Origin: Eutrigla gurnardus
Lineage: Eukaryota > Chordata > Actinopteri > Perciformes > Triglidae
Reading direction: 5' to 3'
NCBI GenBank assembly: GCA_963514095.1
Contig: OY741285.1
Span: forward strand, 18,947,722-19,011,721
DNA length: 64,000 bases
The notes under the pieces were generated by a model. That model had not been told where the DNA came from and ran no database searches. It was given only the letters and a program-made list of their open reading frames with translations. Below, one piece after another: positions 43,604-53,874 of this stretch (position 1 is the stretch's first letter; each line of letters begins with the position of its first letter). The position numbers and the translations under genes are program-made.

Positions 43604-43696
43604 CCCAAATCAACAACTTTATACAGTTGACACAGCTTTCTCTCAAGCAGCAACTACAGCAAGCTGTGTCACAAGCAAAGCCATCTGGCTATTCAG
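43604..43696 (+). pseudogene. Candidate coding exon, Gln-rich
   Basis: Bounded by a pyrimidine tract with acceptor (TTTTGTCCTTAAG) and a donor (TTCAGGTAAAAT). One frame reads INNFIQLTQLSLKQQLQQAV, an amphipathic Gln/Leu-rich helix; two of three frames are open over 31 codons, so this is weak by itself. It would be an inner exon of the gene begun at ~42500. Protein family not recognised. Confidence 0.35.
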
Positions 43697-43773
43697 GTAA
43701 AATAATAAAGTGTGTAATGCTTTGCACTTCATAAGTTGTAAGAGGTTTACCACCATCATCACAGAATATACAT

Positions 43774-43861
43774 CCATCCATCCATCCATTTTCTACCGCT
43801 TATCCTGTATTTAGGGTCGCGGGGGGGCTGGAGCCAATCCCAGCTGTCATTGGGCGAAGGC
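43774..43861 (-). mobile_element. RTE/SINE-type 3' tail insertion, antisense
   Basis: CATCCATCCATCCATCCATT then CTACCGCTTATCCTG and GTCGCGGGGG is the inverse of the common fish tail GGATAAGCGGTAGAAAATGG with GGAT repeats. The 12-base duplication CAGAATATACAT flanks it (43762-43773, 43862-43873), so the 88-base piece is a complete, very short retroposed copy. Confidence 0.9.
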
Positions 43862-44668
43862 CAGAATATACATACTATTCCAAATTAAAATGAAGCAGAA
43901 TATATTTTAAATTGTGAAGTTTTGTGTTGCACTGCATAAAATGTAATATATACAAAAGTTGAAAGGACAATCTGATGTTATATATATTCTAGTGATATGA
44001 ATATAGCCAACGAAATGCTGCTTCTCCATTATCCCTGGCATGAAAGTAACTTTGAGTATGATGCATTAATAGATTTCTTTGTAATTTACAGCCTCCACTG
44101 GAAAAGGTCTCCTGCAGTATTTCATTTGAACGGCGAATGTAAGGTAAATCAAATAATGAGAGACAGGAAATACAGTTCAGGAATCACTAGAGTTGTGCTT
44201 CACATAAGGCCTGATTGACTACAGGTTCTTTGTGCGTGTAAAAGCGAGTCCAAACTTCAGCTGTTGTCAGCACTTTGGAACAAGAATATTTTCATAATCA
44301 GAAAAAAATATTTCAAACTGAATATGCACAAGACACCAAATTCCGCAGCAGACAGTACACAGCACTACAAGAGTTTGAAAAGGGGTTGGACTAAGCAAAG
44401 CTTATATTTTTCCAGACCCTAACAACACAAATGCATACACAATAGACAAACAATGACATCAGGATGCACTCTCTAGTTCCCTGTTACCCCTTTCCTCCTC
44501 AGTTGGCAGTCTCCTCCTTTTGGTATGATACATTTCTGCACTGCCTTAACTAAGTGAAATTATTTTAAATGTTTAGGATCGAAAGGTATTAAAATATTGA
44601 TTTTTCTGACACTAGTATATAACTTGAATTAAAAATGTAGTATGCACCATGGATTCACATATATTTTA

Positions 44669-44990
44669 CAGGATATCAGCTGATGGGAAGCTCAAGAGGA
44701 CCAGGCTGGGCAAGTCCTGAGGATCTGTGTCGCCCACACAATTAAAGACGAAGAAGGTGCAGCAGACACTGATGTGTTGATTTGTTATTGAAGCGACTGA
44801 GGTACTTGACAACTGTGGAAGTGGTGCAAAGGCCTGCCTCCTGCTCAGGGGCATCATTTATGCCATGAAGTTACCGCCCAAAAACCAAGTACACTTTTGA
44901 AGTCTTTCAAAAGCTTTTTCTAGAGCTTGATGTCCTTAAGCTATCCCCAAAAATCCTGTCTCTGCAAAACAAGCCTATGGCTTGAGTGCA
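44669..44990 (+). pseudogene. Remnant resembling fish SAMD3-like element genes
   Basis: After an ACAG acceptor, two shifted frames together show GKLKRTRLGKS, LLLRGIIYAMKL and YTFEVFQKLFLELD with SPKILSLQNK. This order (RGIIY, YTFE.FQ...LEL, L..K) matches a multi-copy family of fish proteins annotated as sterile-alpha-motif-domain 3-like. The frame shifts at ~44885, and upstream stops show it is dead. Identification is from memory of the motif order and is moderate. It fits the role of cargo or main gene of the 42236-46555 unit. Confidence 0.4.
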
Positions 44991-46554
44991 CGTTTGACCC
45001 ATGAGTTGGCTATGTGGCTATTTGTCTATCTTTTTTATTTTTCTTTCGTTTTAATGGTGTCATTTTTATTTTAACTTGCTGCACTGTATACATGTGGCCA
45101 TGTAGAGTAGTTTTTTTTTTTGGGACAAAAACCAGAGGTTCTTAACTGGTGGGTAGTGGGGCCATTTTCAATGGGTCACGAATGTGAGTGTGGGCATGAA
45201 AAGAGCGAAGGGCGAAATATCGCACTTTTTAGTGTCAAGATGCTCTGCTCATGATACATAAACAGACGTTTAAAACACTGTTCTTAAGATGAAACGTTTG
45301 AATAATAAGCATGTCTTTTAAGATGCACTGAAGGTTCCTGAAGCATGTCAGATGTTTTTTTTTTCAAGAGTTTAAGGTTAAAAAGCCTATCCAAAAGATA
45401 GGCTATGTATGCTCTATGCAAACAGTTTATGACCTTGTCCTTGTGCCTTTTAACAAACTACCTCAAACCCATTTTAGCCACCCTGAGATGAAATTTCTGT
45501 CATCAACTACTCACTCAGATGCCAATAGAAGGACTACAGTTTTGTCAACGTTCATGCTCATCTGGGAGTTGTTTGAGATGTTTGTTTCTCACAAAACTGC
45601 AGTGAATGGCAATTTGGCTTCAAACATAAAAAAATGTCTCCATACTCCTCATCTAAAGTAATCCAAGTGTTGCATTCCTAGATGTTTGCTATGCTTTGCT
45701 TCCTCTGTGGTGCTGTGTGAACAAGGATGCGCTGGCTGGAAGTTAGTAGTGTGTAAGTTTATGTGCAGCATTGGAAGGAGCATACATGGGAAGAGCAGCA
45801 GAGCAAACAAAGCTAAAAACACAAGTTTGTAATGTTTTTTTTACAATTGTCTTGGTTTATGTGAGCTACAGGACACTTGGATTACCTCAGACAAGCAGTA
45901 TGGATACATTTTATTGATTGTTAATGCAGTTGAGTGGAAAAAGCGTCTCTCAAACTCACAGAAGAACACGGATGTTAACAAAACTTCACCAATCCTTCTA
46001 TTGACAAAGGGTTGAGTATATAATAAAAAAAAAATCTTAGGGTGAACTATACCTTGTTTTTATGCCAAGCAAACTTGCTGGAAAATGTTTTATTAAAAAC
46101 TCGTTTTCAAAATAAATGGGTTGTTAAATTAAACAGTTGCCTCATTTTCTTTTAAAGTCATTGTTTCAATAAACAAAAACATTAAGAACAAATTTAGGCA
46201 ATTTAATCTGCAGGTAAATCATTTAAAATGTGTAAATGTTACTTAAATATAGTCAATAAATAAAAGTTAGAAAACATATTTAGAAATTACTTTGAAAAGC
46301 CATTGGTTTTAGGTGAGAGTTTTCAGTTTGAAGCAGTCAGAGTTTAAGTAAAACTTACAAATATAAGAGAGTAAAATTCAATAACCATATTGATAAACAT
46401 CAGTAAATAACATGAGGTTTGCTAGTAAAAGAAACTTGTATCTGCAAGTAAAGTTTACTTGATGATCGCCCTTGTAGAATTTACTTACAATTTCTAAGTG
46501 CAAAAACTTTCCTAGGTTTTTCCAAGTAAATATAACTTAACTTTTTTTTCAGTG
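44991..46554. other. AT-rich 3' part of the 4.3 kb unit
   Basis: No gene. AATAAA-type signals occur near 46110 and 46170. The last ~150 bases form the right inverted arm. Confidence 0.5.
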
Positions 46555-46810
46555 TATAGGATGCTCAATAAAATTAAGACATGCTTACATACCCACTATA
46601 CGATTATGAATTTATTTGTGTTGATGTAATATAATTGTATCAAAACGGGGCTAAAAATCTCCTACCTGGTTGTGTTGCAGCTCAGGATGGTTAGTCACTC
46701 ACAGTTTGGGGACCTGTTGAGCTGGCTGGGTCAAGAGTTGGAACACAATACAGAAATAACATTCATTTTTGATTTTAGTAACATAATAAAATGATTTCAA
46801 AAGGGGGACT

Positions 46811-47608
46811 TGTTAGAATTGGCTTTTACTTTAGTTGACTCTAGATTTGTACTTTGTCACTGAACTCATGTAACTTAGTGGTTGCTTGCATTTTCTTAGA
46901 ACACTGTGACTATTCTGTCCTGACAGATACTTGTACTGGGAGACAGATAGCGAACATAAAGACTCAGTAGACTTGACTCCAGGTTGAGTGTGCTTTACTG
47001 AATCTGAATTTTTTTTGTAAAATTTTAACACACAAAATGAAAATGTACAATATGTTCGAGTCATAAAATACACAACATTGCTTGCATTTCACATTGTAAT
47101 ATTTTCTCCTATTCAGGTTTTCAAATCAGGTAGGCATCATAGGTAATCATACAACATGTTTTACAGAGGATTCACTCACAGGTAAGTAAATGAGGTATAA
47201 ATCCAGCAAAGGCAACAAACCCACCAAATAATTCCCTGACTAATGTAAACAAGGCTTAACTATTTGCTAAGCCTATATAACCTAGCTAAACTGTGCAAAC
47301 AGTTAGCTTCCCGATTAGCATTACCATTGTTAGCCCGTTTTTCCCTACTTAACATAAATCTTTAATGCACAATTTGAATGCACACAATGTTATAACCAAT
47401 TGAGATAAGTAAGCAACCATACTCACTGATATATCTACTCCAAGGATCGGACAAACAACTGGTGGAGCACTAAGCCGGCATGTGCATTGGTTGACTGTGC
47501 TGTTTAGACTGACTCGAAAAAATGGAGACTGGCTACAATGTAGGCACAATACCACAATTTACCACCAGAGTTCAATAATGTAACTTAAAACTGACAGGAG
47601 TCAGAACA
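46811..47608 (-). mobile_element. BEL/Pao 3' LTR
   Basis: A 798-base unit with termini TGTTCTGAC and TTCTAACA on the minus strand, preceded by the purine tract. A TATATA box lies at 47274-47279 in a position suitable for U3. The 5' partner is not in the window. Confidence 0.75.
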
Positions 47609-47619
47609 CTCCCCGCTTG
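47609..47619 (-). promoter_or_regulatory. Polypurine tract
   Basis: AAGCGGGGAG directly precedes the LTR start on the minus strand, the plus-strand DNA primer site in reverse transcription. Confidence 0.65.
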
Positions 47620-47689
47620 GTATAAGTAAGTTATACCACTATTACTCATTCACCTTTGGTATAAGTAAAACAACAACACTTATGGGCCT

Positions 47690-47822
47690 AACTTAGTCCT
47701 TAATTATCCCTATGGCTATGAGTTTTCACCACGACCTTACAGACCTTGCTGTCTGAGCTGGGAATGGCCCTAACTATCAGTCCAAGAGGCCACTCATTAC
47801 AATTTGCTTGAATGTCCTTTAT
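47690..47822 (-). pseudogene. BEL pol, C-terminal end
   Basis: Minus-strand frame IQANCNEWPLGLIVRAIPSS ... VVVKTH ends the BEL integrase: the WPLGRI-type motif is the C-terminal domain of BEL polyproteins. It joins to 49585 once the Rex3-type element is removed (FIKD then IQANC). Confidence 0.85.
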
Positions 47823-47987
47823 CAAAGCAAATGTCAACCTCTCCGGAAACAATCACCTTACCGTGGTGGCGAGGTTTGTGTGTCCCTATGACCCAGAGGG
47901 CTGTGTTGTCTGGAGCTTTGTGCTCCTGGTAGGGTTTCTCATGGCAAATTGGTCTCAGGTGAAGGGCCAGACTAAGAATGGTTCTTA

Positions 47988-49400
47988 GTGGTGCTGGAAA
48001 GGTGGGTTCAGCCGATAGTTGAACCTCTGATTGAAGAGGAACAATGCGGGTTCCGCCCTGGCCATGGAACAACAGACCAGTTCGTTACACTCGCAAGGAT
48101 CCTGGAGGGGGCCTGGGAATATGCTCATCCAGTCTACATGTGTTTTGTGGACTTGGAGAAGGCGTATGACCAGGTTCCCCAGGATATTTTGTGGGAGGTG
48201 CTGCGGGAGTATATGTGATGTTGCTCTACAGTGCCTCCTGGTGGTATTTTGCAAGGTGCTCTTTTATTATGAAAGTCCTTGTTTTTTGTTGGTTATCACG
48301 GTCATGTGATTAAGGTCTCAGATGAGAGCAGCCATCTTGTTTGGGTTTGTGTGACAATGTGCCACTGCCTTGTAGTCCATCGCATCTGTCGCTGTTGAGC
48401 CTTGGAGAAGCTTTGTTTTTTCACAAGAAAGAAAGATTGTTCCTGACATTGTTAAGTACAGTGACAAAGATCTTCAGTAAACAGACTTCAACTTACTACA
48501 CGTCTGAGTCATCTTTCACCTTTCCAGCAACAAAGTGTTTAGCTATTTGTCACTCCGTGAAGACACGCACGTAGGGGACAGAATAGTATGGGTGAGTGGG
48601 TCACTTCTTAGGGTCATCCACTCTCTGTACTCCCGAAGCGAGAGCTGTGTTCGGGAACTCGGCAGTAAGTCAAACTTGTTTCCAGTGGGGGTTGGCCTCC
48701 GCCAGGGCTGTGCTTTGTCACCAATCCTGTTCATGATATTCAAGGACAGGATATCGAGGCGTAGTTGGGGGGAGAAGGGTTTGCAATTCGGTGTGCTGCG
48801 GACCGCATCGCTGCTTTTTGAGGATGTTGTGGTCCTACTGGCATCATCGGTCTGTGACCTCTAGCACTCACTGGATCGATTCGCAGTCGAATGTGAAGCG
48901 GTCGTGATGAGGATCAGCACCTCTAAATCTGAGGCCATGGTGCTCAGCAGGAAACCAGTGGCTTGCCTGCTCCGGGTAGGGAATGAGTCCTTACCCCAAG
49001 TGAAGGAGTTCAAGTACCTCGGGGTCTTTTTCACGAGTGAGGGGACAATGGAACGTGAGATTGGCTGGAGAATCGGAGCAGCGGGGGCGGTATTGCATTC
49101 GCTATACTGCTCCATTGTAACAAAAGAGAGCTGAGCCAGAAGGCAAAGCTCTCGATCTACCGGTCAATCTTTGTTCCTACCCTCATCTATGGTCATGAGG
49201 ATGGGTCATGACCGAAAGAACTAGGTCGAGACTAAAAGCAGCTGAAATTAGTTTCCTCAGGAGGGTGGCTCGCTTCTCCCTTAGAGATCGGCTGAGAAGC
49301 TCAGTCATCTTTGAGGGACTCGGAGTAGAGCCGCTGGTAAGGATGCCCCCTAGGCGCCTCCCAAGGGAGGTGTTTCAGGCATGAGGAGGAGGCCACGGGG
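47988..49400 (+). pseudogene. Rex3-type reverse transcriptase remnant
   Basis: Frames in order: EEEQCGFRPGHGTTDQ and MCFVDLEKAYDQVP (motif A) to 48213; then, after the insertion, VGLRQGCALSPILFMIF (motif B, ~48690); LLFEDVVVLLAS at ~48820, where the active box FADD has become FEDV, so both catalytic Asp residues of motif C are altered; STSKSEAMVL and EFKYLGVFF (motifs D/E); then broken frames with RRVARFSL-type C-terminal sequence. RTE elements encode endonuclease upstream; this is deleted here. Confidence 0.9.
48214..48572. mobile_element. LTR-like insertion in the Rex3-type element
   Basis: Rex3 codons stop at GGGAGTATATG and resume at GTAGGGGACAGAATAG. The insert begins TGTGATGTTGCTCTAC, contains a promoter-like middle and ends with AACTTACTACACGTCTGAG and CCAGCAACA, resembling a small solo LTR of Copia or related type. 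A clean target duplication was not found, so limits are within ~10 bases. Confidence 0.4.
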
Positions 49401-49584
49401 AAGACCCAGGACTAGGTGGAGAGATTATGTCACCACACTGGCCTGGGAACGCCTCGGGATCCCCCAGTCAGAGTTGGCTGATGTGGCCCGGGAAAGGGAA
49501 GTTTGGGGTCCCCTGTTAAAGCTGCTGCCCCCGCGACCCGACACCGGATAAGCAGTAGACGATGAATGAATGAATGTCCTTTAT

Positions 49585-49740
49585 GAAAACAACATCACCC
49601 TCCTGGAGCTTAGGCTTCTCCTTGGTCCACTTTCTCTGTGGCTGAAGAGTTGGCAAGTACTCCAGCCTCCACCTTTTCCAGAAGCAGTCTGCCAAGCTCT
49701 GGAATTGGTGCCACTGTCCCTTGCATAGGTGGTCCAACTT
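49585..49740 (-). pseudogene. BEL integrase tail, middle piece
   Basis: The minus-strand frame LDHLCKGQWHQFQSLADCFW followed by RRWRLEYLPTLQPQRKW and GDVVFIKD is the BEL integrase C-terminal region (W..F...W..EYL..L..R.KW). It lies between TTAA element copy 2 and the Rex3-type element. Confidence 0.9.
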
Positions 49741-50201
49741 AAAGGGATAGTTCAGAATTTTGGACATAAGACCTATTTTCCAAGTAAGCCGGTGTGTTCG
49801 AGACGTAAGGAGACGTTTTCAAGAAATTTCATTCAGTTCTTCTAGTTGCCGAGTTTGCTTATGCTATGGCTAGCGCAAGTCAATCGTTCTTAGCTAGCAT
49901 GGCATTAAAAACAGTCTTGCCCACTCCACAGTGCACCCGAGGCAAATCCATTGTAATGGCAGACTATCGATGTACATATGTGTTGATAGAATGTTTGAAA
50001 TAAAACCAACCTTGCATTTTTAAGGATTTATGTCTCAGCAGCAGCAGCAGCAGCATGTCATACTTCCTAGTAGGCTATGGCAGCGGCGGAGTGATATCAC
50101 CTAGCACTTATAAGTTACCGGTTCTATAATAGTTTGTTTAGCTGCTGTCATTGCTACAGACGCAGAGTAGCCTGCAGTGCTAGTTTCTTCAATCTCACAG
50201 A

Positions 50202-50640
50202 AATGGACACTTTTGGAGAATATACTTAAACTGATGAGGATTTTTTTTCCACCCAAACCCAACCGTACCTGTACGAGCCTGAATATACAGAGGAAGAATT
50301 GCGCGACAGGGATGCTCAAAGGGCAGAACGTGAACGAGCGTCTGTGGAGACCGAGATAACTGGAGCTGAGAACCGGGACCGAACAAACGGAGACTGGTGG
50401 TGCCAGGAGGGAATCCCCCGCAACGCGTCCGAGGGTTTACGGGTCTACGGACGGAGCAGAGGTCCAGGTTCGCGGTGCGTAATTGTGGGTTCGCGTGGCC
50501 GTGGGCTGCCCGGTGTTTGCGTGAGGTCCAAGGGCTTTTCACCCAGGTCTGGGCGCATAAGGGCAGAGAGTTCGGCGGTGTTGAGACGCGTGTTTACCGG
50601 CTGGATTGCGAGCGGCGCATCTTAGAGTTTTAAGTCCGAC
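50202..50640 (+). pseudogene. TTAA-element ORF, copy 2
   Basis: Starts MDTFGEYT at 50202 with a stop after eight codons, then YLYEPEYTEEELRDRD and an acidic/basic stretch (ETEITGAENRDRTNG) to DWWCQ, as in copy 1. Beyond DWWCQ the frame is open to ~50620 but through the GC-rich tandem units, so that part is doubtful. The start codon is preserved here and lost in copy 1; the stop is in copy 2 only. Together they indicate a real, formerly translated element protein; function unknown, possibly related to the zinc-binding P2X7-tail-like element proteins. Confidence 0.5.
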
Positions 50641-50990
50641 GGAGAGTCCGCATGTGTGGATTCGCGTGGCCGTGGGCTGCCCGGTGTTTGAGTGAGGACC
50701 AAGGGCTTTTCACCCAGCTCTGAGGGCACGAGGCCCAAATATTCTGCGGTGTTCATGTGTCTATTTACCGGAGGGAATCCCCGCAATGCGTCCGAGGGTT
50801 TACGGTTCTCCGGACGGACCAGGTTCGCGGTGCGTAATTGTGGCTTCGCGTGGCCGTGGGCTGCCCGGTGTTTGAGTGAGCTCCGAGGGCTTTTCAGACA
50901 GCCTTGGGGATATAAGTGCCGACAGTTTGGCCCGGTTCGGTGGCCTATTTACGGGCAGTATTTCGGGCTGCGCGTCTTAGAGTTTTGAGT
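50405..50990 (+). repeat. Diverged tandem units in TTAA element copy 2
   Basis: The block TTCGCGTGGCCGTGGGCTGC followed by CCGGTGTTTG and, ~15 bases on, AGGGCTTTTCA occurs at about 50491, 50652 and 50847. The block GGGAATCC-CCGCAA then CGTCCGAGGGTTTACGG occurs at about 50409 and 50773. Copy 1 has each only once (17503-17650), so the array is an expansion specific to copy 2. Confidence 0.85.
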
Positions 50991-51035
50991 CCGACGGAGC
51001 AAAGTAAAGTTTATTTATTTATTTATTTATTTCGG

Positions 51036-51430
51036 GCATGTCCGTTAAATCATCATCACACATCTTTGTTCACATAGTAAAATACACATGGCCGAAAGGG
51101 AAAGCGGGAGAAGCCAAGGCTTACATAGTCCCGCCCCCATTACCCACAGGAAAAAAAATCTACATCATAATCTTTTCTCATCTTTTGCATTTTTCACTTG
51201 ACATAACATTTTCTTTCACTTGTGACATTTGACATAATATGTTACAGCAGTAGGTGGTACAGAGAGCTGAAGTCCAGTGCATACAGATTACGTGTGTGTC
51301 TGCACACGTGTCCGTATTTGTTCATCACGAGTGAACAGCAGTCTCATCATGTAACAAAGTCTGAAGTGGGTCCAATCGACAGAGAACAAAAAAGTCCAGT
51401 GTAGCTATTTGTTGGGATGGTGTGGGAGTC
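51036..51430 (-). other. LINE 3' UTR end
   Basis: Sequence next to the TAAA tail: GCGGGAGAAGCCAAGG and TTCGGGCATGTCCG motifs (plus-strand sense) at 51035-51140 belong to the LINE 3' end. No ORF. Confidence 0.5.
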
Positions 51431-51458
51431 TTTTTTTTTTTTTCCTGCCATTTTTATT

Positions 51459-51902
51459 TTATTCATCACTCTCCTCTGCAGCTTTCGCCGCCCTTAACTT
51501 CGCCATTTCCTCCCGGTTAGTGGCCACTTCAGCTCGCATCCGTGCCGGGAACTCGCGAACTGCGGAGATGTCAGAGCGCATCCCGACCACAGCAGACCGA
51601 GTGGTGGCGTTGTCTGCCCACACACTGGTCAGCTCAGTGGCGATCTTTCTCATTTTCCGATATAGCATGAAGATTCCACATCCCAAGGCGATCATTCCAG
51701 TTGTCATGAACGCGAACACGTACACGTCCTCGACGTCCTCCACATCCAGAGCGGCAAGGCAGATGACTCTCCACTTTCCCCAACCATCCATGATGTAGCC
51801 GGACAAGAAGGTCCCATCCGGGCACGCAGGTTCACCAGAACCCGCACGCCGTGTTGAGAACACTCTGTCGATAGCATTCAGTGACCAGTTCAGCAACTCC
51901 AT
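51459..51902 (-). CDS. Intact 147-codon ORF, predicted single-pass membrane protein
   Basis: ATG at 51902, stop at 51459-51461, no interruption. Residues 1-65: a soluble, Cys-containing N-terminus (GEPACPDGTFLSGYIMDGWG). Residues ~69-88: one strongly hydrophobic helix (VFAFMTTGMIALGCGIFMLY). Then a basic stop-transfer (RKMRKIA) and an Ala/Arg/Glu-rich helical tail, probably a coiled coil, to residue 147. No N-terminal signal peptide is evident. The stop overlaps an AATAAA (51456-51461), and 13 A follow 15 bases later (T-run 51431-51443), as in a processed mRNA copy. Family not recognised; host, viral or element origin all remain open. Confidence 0.55.
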   Translation of the reverse strand: MELLNWSLNAIDRVFSTRRAGSGEPACPDGTFLSGYIMDGWGKWRVICLAALDVEDVEDVYVFAFMTTGMIALGCGIFMLYRKMRKIATELTSVWADNATTRSAVVGMRSDISAVREFPARMRAEVATNREEMAKLRAAKAAEESDE

Positions 51903-52179
51903 CGTGAACTGTAGGATTAACAGTTGCGCTTGGTATTCATACCTAATTTATCTCCACATTGTTGATACTCCCTGGGTCATTCCGTGTCATTTCATCAAAT
52001 GCCTCCCACCTGACCATCTCAGAATGTCCTGAAAAAATTTGAGTACAAAGACACACTTGTTAATAGGACTAATCCAAAATATTAGGTCTCTACTGTCAAC
52101 AGTTTTCTCATGAAACGTCATTGAATGAAGGGTAGTTTAGACGGTTTTTGGCATCATACTCTGAAAAAGACATGTAAGT

Positions 52180-52690
52180 CTTTGGTAAATGGTAAAAAAC
52201 ACATTTGAATTGCCCTGCTGTGATGTTTACTTGTAGGATATTAAGACATGCAGTACCAAAAACGGACACAAAAACCCCACCAATATCAGGATTTTAAAAA
52301 ATGAAACGTCATTGAATGAAGGGTAGTTTAGACGGTTTTTGGCATCATACTCTGAAAAGCCATTTTTAAACGACATTATCTGGAAAACTATCTCACCTGT
52401 GGCCTTCAAAATTTCTACAGTGTATATCTGTTACTGATATCCTCCAGACATGGAATATCAGGGGTGTAGCTCAATGATAACCTAGTATGGTAGGTACTTA
52501 AAATGAGGCTTGTTGAAATAAAGTAGTACATTTGAAGAGTGGCCTAGCTCCCATTTTTACAGATAAAAGACTTCTATCATTTCTGCCTCTATCTCTGGTG
52601 TTAGCTTAAACATTCTACAAAATATGGTCTCTCTTAGATTATTAGTTTCACAGATATTAAGGCTCAAAAATGGAAGTTAACACATCTTTG
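52180..52690. repeat. Direct-repeat block in fold-back element, copy 1
   Basis: This block joins a piece in right-arm orientation (CATGTAAGTCTTTGGTAAAT) to a piece in left-arm orientation (GAAACGTCATTGAATGAAGG). The same joint recurs at 53875-54396; a 60-codon shadow frame translates identically in both (52227-52409, 53930-54112), so the copies are recent or homogenised. Confidence 0.9.
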
Positions 52691-53146
52691 CCCAACTTCA
52701 GAGTCATATTCCAAAAAACTGACAACACGTATCTGGTCCAAACTTACTTTATTTGAAAGATCATATTCTTGTTAAAATCATATTAAAAAATCAGGAGGGT
52801 GTTTTACCTCATTTTGTCGCAGTGATTTTTTTAAAATCCTGATATTGGTGGGGTTTTTGTGGCTGGTTTTGGTATTGCATGTCCTAATAGCCTAACATCA
52901 CAGGAGGGCAATTCAAATGTGTTTTTTACCATTTACCAAAGACTTACATGTGACTAAATGCTACTGATAAATTTAGCCTTACGAAAACATTCAAATGTAG
53001 CACAGTTGTAGAGGCAATAAGTCCTTGAATGTGAGTTAAACATGCTGAAAGCAGCTTTTAATGTCTTAAACCATGAACAAACATAGCATAATATTGAAGA
53101 CTGTACATTTTTGTCATACTGTAAGTATATAAATTACACAACCAAA

Positions 53147-53584
53147 TCAAATAATAATCTTAATTTGAGCATGAGATTTTACATTACAGTACAAAAGTCT
53201 CCAAAGTTTGATATTGAATAACAGTTTGTCTCTATGCTCACTATGAGGGATCACACATTTTTCATCTTTTAGATCCAATTCCTTCGTCACATTCATTAAT
53301 TTGTCAGTCACAAATTGTCTAATGTACATCTCTGCTCTGTTGTGCTCATCTTTTTTGATGGCATACATGCGCCCAGTTTCTGTAGAGGGAACGTCAAATC
53401 TTGCAATTCTATGCTGCAGTGGGACATTGCACATGTCTTCTCTTCTTGGCCAGTAGAAACTCTTGGTAGGGTCATGTGGGTGCATGAACTGAACCAGTAC
53501 ATCTTCATCTTCATCTGAAACATATCTGATACTTCCTATCCACCATTTCTGATCATAACTCACATATTGTCTCATAGTGAGCAT
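53147..53584 (-). CDS. Gene segment at the centre of the fold-back element
   Basis: A 145-codon frame on the minus strand. Residues ~3-80 read YVSYDQKWWIGSIRYVSDED, VLVQFMHPHDPTKSFYWPRR, then DMCNVPLQH and a STETGRMYAI stretch. This D.WW.G.V......V.FMHP.GP...F.WP...D.C.VP pattern occurs in many invertebrate and fish element-encoded or orphan proteins, and looks like a small beta-barrel (Tudor/SH3-like) module; that fold is inference. The first and last residues come from the arms, so the real exon is ~53250-53570. Probably a C-terminal exon of a larger lost gene. Confidence 0.4.
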   Translation of the reverse strand: MLTMRQYVSYDQKWWIGSIRYVSDEDEDVLVQFMHPHDPTKSFYWPRREDMCNVPLQHRIARFDVPSTETGRMYAIKKDEHNRAEMYIRQFVTDKLMNVTKELDLKDEKCVIPHSEHRDKLLFNIKLWRLLYCNVKSHAQIKIII

Positions 53585-53874
53585 AGAGACAAACTGTTAT
53601 TCAATATCAAACTTTGGAGACTTTTCTACTGTAATGTAAAATCTTTATGCTCAAATTAAGATTATTATTTGATTTGGTTGTGTAATTTATATACTTAAAG
53701 TATGACAAAATGTACAGTCTTCAATATTATGCTGTGTTTGTTCATGGTTTAAGACATTAAAAGCTGCTTTCACCATGTTTAACTCACATTCAAGGACGTA
53801 TTGCCTCTGTAACTACAACTGTGCTACATTTTAATGTTTTCGTAAGGCTAAATTTATCAGTAGCATTTAGTCAC

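Larger units (their letters stand above)
42236..46555 (+). mobile_element. 4.3 kb transposon-like unit with CACTGAAAAAAA-type ends
   Basis: The left end CACCGAAAAAAATTATAT and inverted right end CACTGAAAAAAAAGTTAA match, and similarity continues through ~100 bases (AATTGTAAGTA then TCAAGTAAA on both arms), flanked by TA. Inside are an NRF1 motif with a first exon, candidate internal exons and a SAMD3-like remnant at 44669-44990, all on the plus strand. A SINE/LINE tail is nested at 43774. Superfamily not determined. Confidence 0.55.
47823..49571 (+). mobile_element. Rex3-type (RTE clade) LINE
   Basis: Flanked by a 13-base target duplication GAATGTCCTTTAT (47810-47822 and 49572-49584). It begins with the 5' region typical of fish RTE/Rex3 elements (CCGTGGTGGCGAGG, ATGGCAAA), then by an internal deletion jumps at ~47980 into RT, and ends with ACCGGATAAGCAGTAGACGA and GAAT repeats. 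A ~360-base insertion splits RT at 48214. Confidence 0.9.
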
